This document shows, one piece after another, positions 1-12,559 of a DNA stretch of 64,000 nt. The first letter of the stretch is position 1. Each line of letters starts with the position of its first letter. Source of the stretch: Notolepis coatsorum (lineage: Eukaryota; Chordata; Actinopteri; Aulopiformes; Paralepididae); the NCBI GenBank assembly GCA_963971535.1, contig OZ020599.1, positions 93,569,765-93,633,764 of the forward strand, written 5' to 3'. The translations under genes were made by a program, and so were the position numbers. Under the pieces are notes generated by a model, which did no database searches, was not told the DNA's origin, and saw only the letters and a program-made list of their open reading frames with translations.

Positions 1-250
1 ATTCTAGAAAGCATTTCATTGGATGCAAAATTAGTATACGCCCCTGTGTGCTGGATGACTCATCAACAATTATTTTTTATTTTCCCGGAAATGACAAACA
101 TCAATTTTGATTTCATGGGGCCTTTAAATCTTAATACATTGTTGGCAAAACCTTTGCTTGTTCCTCGGTCTTAGGCAGCATATTTACTTAATTTGTATTT
201 GCAGGAGTGTGTATCAGAGGAATATTTACCCAGTCTTGTTTTTATTATAG

Positions 251-328
251 ATGGACTTCAAATGTGATGTTGTTCTCGACACTGAGCCAGAACCGACTGC
301 GGTGGTAATGACACCACCCATGGTCTAC
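251..328 (+). CDS. hAT-derived gene, candidate first coding exon
   Basis: A pyrimidine-rich acceptor ending ATTATAG precedes an ATG, and 26 codons (MDFKCDVVLDTEPEPTAVV...) run to a consensus donor, TAC then GTAAGA. The phase matches exon 2. The ATG sits directly at the acceptor, so it could be the start codon or an internal Met of a longer protein beginning left of the window. Bases 1-250 show nothing else I recognise. Confidence 0.55.
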
Positions 329-2251
329 GTAAGAACACTTTTTATCCACCTCATATTTATCCCAATTCTTATTAAAAAAATAAGATATGTATATATATAT
401 TAGTGGTGGGACTCGATTACAAATTTTAATCTAATTAATTCGAGACATTATAGTTAATTAATCTAAATTAATCACATTTTAATCGCATATCAATATTTGA
501 TGTGAAAAGCAAACATTTTCAATTCAAATGAATTTTGGTATACGAGTTAATCAATGAATATACATACGTTTAAGCAGCAAAATCCTGTATTAGCTACTAC
601 ACAGACCAACAGATCAATGCCATTTTTAACAAAGTGCAGCAATTTTAGGAATTATATATATATATATAGCGCAAAGGACCTTTTGTAAACTCAAGCACTT
701 CCGAGGTAAAAGTAAAACGCAGTACTTTCAAGTACATTCCAGAATAGTTGACCATTGAAAAAAATAAACTCTTGATCTCAATTTCTCTTATTTTATTTTA
801 TTTTTATGAACAAACCAGACTTAAGAAAAAAAGTCATTTGCGATTTATTATACTTTATACTTATAGCACATGCATGAGTCTGGTCTCCTTTGAAAGGTAA
901 CATTCTTACACAATAAAGAATAATCATCACACGATTAAATGCTTACATTTTCTTTTACTTTTAATTCTTTCTGTAGTTAATTAATCGAAATTAATGCGAT
1001 AAAGTCCCAGCCCTAATATATATATCATATTTACTAGTTGTTTGGTGTTAGTCCTTTAAATTCTAGCATAGCTAGAAGGCCTGGACTAGGGCTGCAACTA
1101 ACAATTATTTTGGTAGTCGACTAATCTGTCGATTATTTTTTCGATTAGTCGACTAATCTAACGATTATTTCTGTCACACCCTCCATCTCTGCTTCCTGTG
1201 GGCACGGCTCCTTTTCCGGGCTCTTAGCCGACTTCTTAGCTTAACATAACAGACCGACAGTACCTTTTTAGGGATGCCCCGATCACGTTTTTTGCCACCG
1301 ATACCGACCACCGATCGCCTTGAGCCATATCGGCCGATACCGATCCGATATTGATCGTTTTTGGTTTTATAGAAAAAAAGAAATGTTAATAAAATATATA
1401 TATTATATAATCATACTTGTAGTTGTATTATCTGCGAGACATCGCCACCATGCAACAAGTCAAAATGCTCGCTATCTGCAAACAACTCCACTGTCTGTGT
1501 GTATACTCGAGTAGCCTCCAGCTCCAGCCAGGATTCTCCGGCGCTGCAGCTGGACCCTATACTCTCAAATCATATTCAGCATGCCCTCATGCGATGGAAG
1601 CCAGGGGCTCGAATACGCATCGAATCAATGTTATAAGACATTGATATCAGGAGCTATCTGTAGCTACTGCTAGCCAGCTAGATAACGTTAAGGAAACGCC
1701 TCAGTGAACTATTTAGTTTACTGGGATATTTCGTAATGAGCTAACGTGAGCTAACGGAGGTATCATACACTACTAGACTATTGCTGGAGCATATGTTGAT
1801 ATCAAGAGCTATCAGTAGCTAGCCGGCTAGATAGCGTTTGACAATGCCTCATGTATTAAACTAAAAGTGAATAGTTGACTGGGTCATTTTGTAACGGTAG
1901 CTAACGTTAGTTCACGGAGGTCCCACTAGACTAGACTAGACCCGTGTTTACACGGGTGCGGGAGGAGCAGGAGGAGGAGGAGGCGGAGCAGTACGCTGCA
2001 GCTCTGTGTCTGAGAGAGTCAGCGAGTGAGATCTCCGCTAAGAATTGGATCATGTTTTTCGATCGGTTTTTCACGATCGGCGAAAAAATAAAGCATTATC
2101 GGAATTCACCAATCTCATATTTATACTGAATATCGGCCGATACCGATCGCTGGCCGATCGATCGGGGCATCCCTAGTACGTTTGGGGGAACTAATGGGAT
2201 AACTGGGGTTGCAACAAAAGTGCAACTAGGGCTAAAAACACAATGAAATAA

Positions 2252-2339
<88 letters not shown>

Positions 2340-5300
2340 TATCCTTCTTAGCTTAACATCCCAGGGCACTAATGGGATAACTGGGGATGTTGTTTGCTCC
2401 TGACAAGAGTCTCAAAGTCTGGGGTGATGGTAGACAAAGCAACTCTGAGGTCATGCTCAATGTCCAATCTGTTCCTCTGCTTTGTCTTCAGTTGGACCAG
2501 AGCTGAGAAGCCACTTTCACAAAGATAGGTAGTGCAAAAAAAAGATATTATAAAAAATTTAAAAATGTATACAACGCATCGACGCAAAAATTCGACGTCG
2601 GCGAGTTTTTATGATCGACGTCGTCGATTATGTCGACTAATCGTTGCAGCCCTAGCCTGGACCATAATTAAAACCTAATTTGGGTGCAAGTACGTAAGTA
2701 AGTATGTTTCTATTTATATAACCTTTTCCAACAATGTTGCAAAGTGCTTCACATGATACAGAAATAATACAAAATACATCACATAACACAATAATTAAAA
2801 CAAGGTGCATCACATAACGCAAGAATATAAACACGGCAGAATACAAGAGGATAAAACCTTCACAGTAAGAGCTCACACAGACATTTTATGGCCTCCATAA
2901 AGTCACCCCCATTCATTAGTTTTTACATCCCAGTGACCTCATCGATCGGAGGGTTCTCTGATTTCTATCTTTAGGAGAGAGTGGTGCGTGTTCACAAATA
3001 CCGACTGGACTGTCCTGGACCACAGGAGGAACATATATGACTCTATGCAACACTAACCCGTCCATCTCATTCATTGCACACACATCCACATGTACACACT
3101 CACTTTAAACACTCACCATTAACATTCACTTTAGACACTATATACACCATATTTATATCTATATTTCAAAAAGATTTGCACTACATCCCTACCTATCAAT
3201 ACATTTTTTATTTGCATTTTGTACTTAATTTTGTACTTTAGGTTGTACTTTAGTTTGTATATTGTATATTTTGTATAATGTTTGGACTTTATTCTTTTTA
3301 CCTTTTTACTGTATGAAGCACATTCTCAGGGGGCTCATACAGAACCAAGCATTTCACTGTAATGTACCTTATATGTGACCATCAAAACAGAACTTGAACT
3401 TGAACTATGAATTCTTAAAATGAGTGGCATGTCCCCTTTTTAACCCTTTCACTACCACACTACAGAACTACCACACTACAGACCATCTGTAGTGTGGTAG
3501 TGAAAGGGTTAACCGTCTGTAGTGTGGTAGTGAAAGGGTTAACCGTCTGTAGTGTGGTAGTGAAAGGGTTAACCCTTTGTCGTGTGGCAGTGAATGGGTT
3601 AAAGCAGGGGTGAGCAACCTTGAGTGAGCTTACCTGTCGAGCAGAAGTAATGCAGGCTTGGCATCGCCGGAATGGCATGCATTATGCACACACAAAGAAG
3701 GTTCCCAGGGGCACTGGAAGTTTAAAAAAATTATAAAAAAAAATATTTCCCAGCCCTGATCTCTGATCAGTTTTGCACACAGTAGGTTCTCTTCAACGAG
3801 GACCACAATGGTGGTGTTAGTTTTCCAATATAGTTAGCCTCATACGATAATTGCCTAAGTAATTTTTTGGAAAAGAAGAAAAAACAAATTTTCCAGCAAA
3901 TGTGTACGAGTTTTTAATTTATATTTAAGAAAATCAGTTCCACAAGGTGTATCAACAAGTTTGCAAAAATACAAAAACAACCATTGCGTAACAAAATAAG
4001 GTGACTTATGTCATACACTAAGGCAGTTGTTATACTTGCCTAAGTCATGCGATCGCCATCTGTGTTAGCCTCATACGATAATTGCCTAAGTAATTTGTCA
4101 AGATTGTTGGAAAAGAGCCTCGGAAGTCGGTCACAAATCACACAAGTGAGTTATATGGGGATTTTTTTAAGTAACAAGCGTTCTGATTGGCTGAGGACAT
4201 TAACACATTGAGTGCCACGCCCCTTCCGGGAAGTGACCTGGCCTTGCCGTCCATTAACCCCATGTAAACGACGTAGTTGTACTTTGTAGAGCTAAACCTA
4301 TATTTTATATTATAGCTATGGGTCTAATAACGCAGTCGAGTCTCATTGAGCTGCTTCTGGTCAACGTGCAAAAAACTGATAATTTTTTCATCCGTACATT
4401 TCCGTTTTGAATATGAACATAGTCCGGCTGCTTCTGAGCAATTCCAGGGGAAATACTCGAAAACAGCGTTTTTGTGTAATTCAATAAACACGTTGTAATT
4501 TTTCGCCTGATTATCGGATCTTCCTGAAATCAACGCTAGATCAACACTATTATCCTTTGTCGTGCACGCATGCAATGTGGTTTAGACCGGCGCGCCCCCT
4601 ACCCCCCCTCCTGCAACCCAACGGCACACAGTCATACACATAAAACACAGATAGCTTCAATAGCTGTAGAAATAAATATCAGATCAACGCAAGCTTTCAT
4701 ATATGGTGTCCTTACCTGGTCTCTGAAGTAATGCAAAAAAAAGAATCCAATAATCTCATTGCTATTCGAGTTATCCACATCGATCCTATCCGACGTTGTT
4801 GGGAATTGCACTTCAACGGGCGGGCGGGGTCAGTAGTCCAAACCATCCCTACAAGCGTGTGTTTTGCCGGAATGTTTAGGACCCGCCCCCATGCCGCAGC
4901 TCGGTAGAGAAAATAAACTAACCCGTTTCTAACAGGGTGCAATAATACCGGAAGGCGTTAGAGGGCGGTATAAGACCGTCTGCCAGCTCAGACACACTCA
5001 GAACAGTATGCACAAGGTGCCCCGCTGAATTATGAATGGCAATATAGATAATAAAGAAATACCGCGACAGAAACGTAGATCTACGCTTCCGGCACTCAAC
5101 GATCGGGCGACAGAAACGTAGATCTACGTGAACAGCAATCAAAGTGTTAAATTGCACTAAAACAGGGCAATGCAGCAGTGTGAGGAGAGCTCAGAACTCT
5201 CAATTTGGCCAAAAAAATTCGTAGGCAATTATCGTATGAGGCTAACGATATGTATCATCGGTCTCTTTTCAAAGAACCGATTCTTATTTACAATGACGAC

Positions 5301-8300
5301 CTGGTGAGAGGACAAAAAAGCCTCTCGAAGGGTAACGGGAACCATTTCTTATTGTAAGAATTTGTTCTTAGAAAAGAGACGGATGAGGGCGGCTACGTGG
5401 CGTAGTGGGCAAGCCAAGGCGCTCGCCACGAATGACTGAGACGCTGGGCTTGCCTGTTCGAGCCCAGCGCTCCACATTGCTTTCAGTTTAGCTGGTCGTT
5501 CATACTAATACACATTGGCCGTATTAGGGGGTGGGAAACTGATGGGTGGGGATCGGGCGTTGTGGACAGCGACTCCTACAGGTCGGTTGGTGCGCCTGCG
5601 CAGTAGAATCAGGAAGTGTCGGGGGCAGCGTGAGCCTCCCACGCGTTACTCCTCGCCACTGAGAGATCGAGCTGCGCATGTGAAAAGATGCGACTGCTGT
5701 TACCTCAAGTACCGGAGGGGACTTGTGCTATGTATGACTTAGTCCACATTGCAGCCGGCTTGTGGGAGGCAAGAAACGGCGTTCGTGACAGGGGAGGGTT
5801 GAATTGGATGATACGAAATTGGGATGGGAGGAAAAATATAGAAAATGGGAGAAAAAGTGGATAAAAAAAAGAAAAGAGACGGATGATACATACATCACAG
5901 AGGTAAGGGAAATAATTAAACACAAACAACCAAATACAATTAAAGTAGTGAGGGGGATCAATTTGTAAATCTTCAAAGTATTTTGCATCTCATTCCAACT
6001 GCTGGAAGGAGGGTTGACCGAAGGAAGTGTTAACACAGGGAACATCTAGCGAGATATGGTGAGCAGCTCTGGTGTTATAGGGAGTAGATGACAATTTGAA
6101 CAGGTGTATCAAATAACACCAGTCAAGATTCAGGCATCCTGAGATTTTGGGAGTGGCTGATGATGGGGCCTGGAACAGTCACAGAGGCTTTTTTCTTCTT
6201 TTTTTTTGTAGCTGTCGGGATGTAAAGAGAATTTCACCAAATATAAAAAATGGTTGTTACATTTTTTTTTAATGGGGGCGACAGTGGCCCAGGAGGTAGA
6301 GCAGTCGTCTGGTAATCTGAAATTCTCCCGGTTCTATTCAAATGTCCGTGAGCAAGACACTTAACCCCTAACTCCTCCCGATGAGCAGGTCGGCACCTTG
6401 CATGGTCACCTCCGCCATCCGTGTGTCAATGTGTGGGTGAATGTGATGAATGGCTAGCCAAACACTGACGAAGGAACTATAGTTCTGAAACATGTATGTT
6501 TCAGGCTGCCATTAAAAAAATATTTAATTGTGTGCTGGTCCGGCCTCCTGCTTTCTTCAACTCAATTCTACGGGATTACAGCACCCAGTGTCAGACTTTG
6601 TGAGCGCGGTCTAACTTGACTTTTTGAATGTGATGAACAAATTGTAAAGCGCTATATAAAATGCATTAACCATTTAAATGCCTACCCTAGCTCTAGCTGT
6701 TAACTCCCTATTGGTTATTGTCCCACAGGGTAGGCCAGAGAAAGCCAGGAAACCAAGGGCCAAGAAGAAGGGGCTCATCGATTCCTCCAAACAGGGCTCC
6801 AACTCCAGCACAAGCTCTGGAATCGCACCAGCAACCCAGCCTTGCCGCCCCATAAAGAACATTACTGAGGAGGTGCTGAGGATGATCACAGAGGACATGC
6901 TGCCTCTGAGGTGACTATTAGGATAGCTGCTACTGTGCTCTTGAGCAAGGCACTTCAATCAAGGGATTCGACTGCCCAGTGGCCGTTCTCCTAGGCTGGC
7001 CGCGTGAATATTAAAGGCAACCAACTTGTGTTCGGCTTTTCTCTGATTGGCCGCGCAGGCAAGCGGCAGTCGTCCCGCCAAAAGCTGAACACAAGTTGGT
7101 TGCCTTTAATATTCACGCAGCCTGGCCCTTACCAAATGAACTAGTTTGACTGGTATTATTCTGATACTATTTTAGAATATTAACCCTTCTCTTGCATTCG
7201 GTCATACCCCCCTTCCCATACTATTTTCGGTCAAAATTGGCCGGTGTGTTTTGCACAGTGATATCTCTGGAACCCCTTATCCAATTTTGATGGTTGACAT
7301 CTCATTTGAACAGTCAAAGCAAGTAGAATCAAGGGGTGGCAGACAGAATGACACTAGGAGTGAATTTCATGTTATAATTTTGCAGTAAGTTCAAAGATAG
7401 TGTTTACTGTACATTACTGTATTTTATAAAAATGCTTGCCATGTAGGCTGTGTTTACTGGAGATGGAAATCCTTTAGTTAGTGTTGTACCTGAGATTCCT
7501 CCCGTCCCAATGATGTATGGGGTGTATTGATTTGACAAAGGCAAGCCTGTGTTTCATTGTATAATTTCAACTACAGTATATGGACCCACCGGTGGGCCCA
7601 TCAAGTTCAGCATTCACTGCATTCACTGTGATGTTGACTGTTGGTCAGGCTCATAGTCTGGATCGCTGTTGTCTTCCATTTCTGAGACATCCTCCTCTAT
7701 CTCTGTTTCAATCTCCTCTTCATCTGGTTCTGGTTCTCTGACAGAAAGTCGCCTGATCAGTCACGTACTCATTGTGTCAATGAGTCAAATGAGAGCAAGG
7801 CACAAATATATACAGGCCTGTACACTGCGATGATATGATCGCGAATTGCCCCTTTAATTGGCCGTTGCGATTGGTAAATATTATCTGGGGGCGGGCTTGC
7901 GAGTAGTGCTTTCAAGCCTTGCATTCGCATTTCACTCCTAAATTATCCAAGGCGTGTGATGACGCCACTCACGCGAGCTCGTGGTGCTATGAAAGAATCT
8001 GTCGGCAATGAATGAACTTACTGCGATCACCGATAGCCTGAGTGAAAAAAAAGATTTGCGCGGAGTGAATCTGGATCACGCTATATACTTGGAACTTGTA
8101 GTCTATCGTGCGATTAAAGACCATGTCCCTATCTGCGTAGTCTATACATCCAACACCAAATCCCATAATTCCTAGCGAAACGAAACTGAATGTAGCCGCT
8201 TCCTTTAAATAATAATATGGCTCTTGCTCCGCAAGAACAACGGAGTGGATAATGGATATCAGTAAATTTTATGACAACCACGTCCGATGTGGAGAGATGA

Positions 8301-11300
8301 TAAGATGATGATGATTGACGTGATGATGTGATGATTGATTGACGGGGACACGGAAACTTCTAACGTTCAGGATCAGCCATGCATTACGTGAGTACCCCAC
8401 TATTAGGACGTGAAATACTGTCTACTTAAATTGACACCGCGGATCAATAAAGTATCAACCTATCTATCTAATAATGAGACGATATGCAAATAATATAATA
8501 CTAATAATTGTCGGTTCCCCGTATATGAAATGAAATGACTGCTGGTAAAATCACTGTTTATTTCTCGTTTTGCATAGTATTACATTCCACTTCTATAAAC
8601 AATCAAAGTCCTACCGTAAGAGCCTCATACGGGTCAATTAAACCTTTTTTATTAGTCTTTCCTTCGAGCTAAGTTGGACTGAACATTTCACTGTCAAAAG
8701 CGCAAATGTAAATAAGGTTGCGTTGCAACAGTTTTCAAAATAAAGGTCATATATACAAATACCTCTCAATTCTTATAAAAAAAAAGTCCCGGATATACAT
8801 AAACATTAATTGGCATAGATCTCTATAAACGGCCCAACACATTGATCACTTTAGGCACACACTGAAACCAGTAACATCACAAATATGAAGCAGGTAATTA
8901 CCCATACAAATAATAAACCTTTCATGAGGTTATTTACAATAATAATAATTCATTTGATTTCTAAAGCACTTTTCATTGTGAAACAAATGTATGCAGAGTT
9001 TCTTCTCCTCCTGATTAATGGTGTGTGTGTGTTGTGATGATCTCATTCAAGGAGCACTACACAAGCGCGCGCACACACACACACAGTTTGTTGTTTTTGT
9101 TCTATTAGTGATTTACACACTCAGTTGGTTCATTATAAAAGATACAAACCTGAAAACAAACGCACTTAAATGTTAAATAAAAGGACCACAGTAATGAGGC
9201 AGGAGGAACATATTTTTTTTAATAATGGTAAAATTGTTATTAAAAAATGTGCCCCTAAAAAATATTTTTTTAGTGTGCCCCTAGTGAAAAAGCTTAGCGT
9301 ACAGCCCTGATATATGCATGAGAGGGGCATTTAGCACGAGAAAGTCGGAGGTATTTCTTTCTCGAGGGGCACAGAGCTTGCATCTGTGAGAAGATATGAT
9401 ACATTTATATCATTGCAGCGCTGTGTGTGGGTGGGGATGTTTTCCATCTGCAGGATGAACATAATAATACTCATACCCATTATTTTCCTATGGCGGTCAA
9501 TTCTGACCGAAAACATCATACTGTGTGTCACTGTTGAATAAATCACTCAAAATTCTGAAATCATACCAAGTCTACCGTTGGAAAATCAGCCACTCCAGGC
9601 GCTCGGATGTGAAAAAAGCGCCCCCCTATAGTCTCCCAGATGGTAATTCACCCTTTTGGATTGAACTCAATGAAAATGAATGAGAAGAAAAAAAACAGAA
9701 TCCACGTTTTACTTCTCACTCATGCAACCGCCGTCTATCAGTTTCACTCTGGAGCCTCAGAGCAGCGGGGATTATGTGTTTTTACAGTATACACGGTGGA
9801 TCAATAAAAGGATCGATTTTTTCGAATGGCGATCAGGAATTGGAATAATCCATTTGGATACCATCTGATCTCAGGTAAGGAATCTATGTTACCAGTCTTA
9901 GGATAATCAGGTCCGTTTTCACGGAGATATAAGCTTTTATGTGATTATGTGATATGGCTATTTGACTGTGCGTGCGGTCAGTAACTAGGATAATCGATTT
10001 TCAGCTTGCGCACGAGCGTGCATGCGCACACATATACTATCGATAATCTAGCGTTTATTTGAAAACTATTCATAAATAGGCAGAAAAATGACAACCTTCT
10101 AGAATATTCCAGTAAAGGGCGATTATCATGGAATGTCTTATTTTTTCCGTGAAAACTAGTGCTTTTCAAAATGCTAGAAAACGGAAATGGACCGATAAAA
10201 AAAACAATCTGCTACGACAATGTTGACTGGAAAATGAGTCTTTGATAAGCGACGGGCAGATTAGACACATAGCCATAATTTAAAACATAGATTAGGCGAT
10301 ATTAACGTTAACATTGAAGTGGTGCTGGGCATTCAAGGGGATAAAAAGGAATTAAGCTTGGGCTCTGAAAGTGTTAATCGGGATTTTTTTTTTGTGTATT
10401 GTTTTTATTGACCTATAGTGCATTCATGCTGAGTGAATCAGTTCCCCCAGCCACATTTGTGTATTCAAATTTTTTTGGGGAATTAACTGATAGAAAATGC
10501 ATCGAAAATGTATCGAATCGAATCGTGGTCAAATGAAGAGATTTCATGATGCATTGAATCGTTGCCTGAAGAATCATAATCTAACTTAATCGAATCGTTG
10601 TGAGGTCGAATCGTTACACCCCTAGTCCTGATGGACCTCTCTGTTTCTGGAGGATATATAAAACAATCTGGTTTCTGTCCCTCTTTTCTACCAGTTTCGT
10701 GGAAGGCGCGGGTTTCAGGAACTTCATGTCCACCATCGCCCCTCAGTTCCACAAGCTGTCCCAGCGCACCGTGGGCCAGCGCCTCTACGACGAGGTGGAG
10801 AGGAACGTCAAGCCGCAGCTCATCCGCAGCCTCAAGACCTGCCTCGCGGCCACCAGCAGCGGACAGGGCGTCGTCCACGTCAGCATCGACCTCTGGGCGG
10901 GCGACTCCAATCACCCGTGGTCGGAGCCCACCGCCGCCGTGCGGCTCCACTACCTCGACGAACACTGGAAGATCCGCCGTCCCATCGTGGCCTTCCGCCA
11001 TCTCAACCCCAAGAACCTGAGCGTCTCCATGGCCGGGGAGCTGGAGGGCGTCCTGCTGAGCTACGGGCTCTTCTCCCACAACATCGGCTACGTCCTCACC
11101 AACCAGGGCAAGGACGCGGTGGTCAACAGCGACCTGTTCTGTGACTATAAGATCGTCCATCTGTCCCAGAAGGGAGACCCCGACACGCAGGAGATGGCGG
11201 TGTTCCTCGCCGACCGGCTCCCGGAAGGGGAAAGGTGCCCCTTCTCGGACGTGCGGATCGGGACCAGGGCCGGCTGCGTGGTCAGCGGGCTGCAGCTGGT

Positions 11301-12501
11301 GATCAAGGAGGCGCTGAAGATCTCCAGGGTGGTGGACAACCTTCTCTCCCAGATTCACAACGTGGTGGCCTTCTTCAGGACCAGCTGCTACTGGAGTGAG
11401 GTAGGCAGGCCGAGAAGCCTATGGGGGGGGGGGGGGGGCTCAGGAAGTAGAGCGGTCGTGTGGTAGTCGGAAGGTTCCCTGTTCGTCCGCTACTCCCAGG
11501 CAGCGTGTCGAAGTCTCCTTGATCAAGACACTAAGGGCTTGTGTCCATAGCAGACGTTGTATGAGTTGTCAGCTCCTTTCTGTCATTAATTTCTATGCTG
11601 GAGAAGCGACAGGCGCGCTCCTCTTCCCAGAGCCGCGCCTCGCGTTTTATGAGCTCTCTGCGGCAGCGTTTTTGGTCGGAGCGCTCCCAGCTCATAAAGT
11701 TGAAACTAGTTCAACTTTTTGGAAAGGAGCACGCTCATCAAGGTAACTCATCGAGGAAGGGGCGGAGCCGCGGCTGGCGCGAGCCTCAGAAAAACGCTCT
11801 GAGCTTTTTTTTCTCTTTTTTTTTTCAAAGCGGTCCGCCTTGAAAAAAACGTCCCTAGTGGACACATAGCCTTAGGCCCTAATTGCTCCCGATGAGCAGG
11901 TTGGCAACCTTGCATGGTCGGCATTTTTTACTTCCTGTTTTCGCTCGTAACTTTTCACCTAGATCCCTGATTCGCTCACCCCCACGTGGGGTATCATTGG
12001 AAAGCCACCCTCATTGGTTACAACCCTGTCCAATAATTTTCGAGATGGCCAAATGATTGACGGAGCTAGAGCGTCGGGAGTGGTATTCAAAAGAATTTAA
12101 AGTCTGCTACGCACGCCTCACATATCGGCATGTAACTCGAGAACCGCTGAACGGATTTTGTTGCGTGAAACGGCAATCGACAGGCAACAAATAGGGCTTT
12201 AATTTGATATATATATTGTATTAAGAATATGCACACCCGATCCGCTAGAGGTCGCCAAAGTGGTGTCGGGCGCCGGCGGGCAACACAGAATGACACCGGT
12301 ATCACGGACTACTGCGGCAAGCCTAGGTGGAACTAAGTATAACACTTCTGTATTCATCTATTTATGGCGTGATATCAATCTCGTACCGGACCGCTCGGGC
12401 TTAAGGGGTTGCACCAAGCGACCAAAACAAATTCCTTGTATTGCAAACTTACTTGGCAATAAAGACCTTTCTGATTCTGATATATCTACGTCCAGCCAAA
12501 A

Positions 12502-12559
<58 letters not shown>

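Larger units (their letters stand above)
1087..2654. mobile_element. hAT element with transposase remnant, 8-bp target duplication
   Basis: The inverted ends TAGGGCTGCAACTAA and CGTTGCAGCCCTA are bounded by a perfect GCCTGGAC duplication (1079-1086 and 2655-2662). It contains a second hAT element, a TAA-type microsatellite and a piece of transposase, so it is a disrupted once-autonomous copy. Confidence 0.88.

Noticed and set aside
5387..5470. A tRNA gene at the SINE head
   Set aside because: The A and B boxes are recognisable, but the sequence is bounded by the SINE's target duplication and has no proper acceptor stem.
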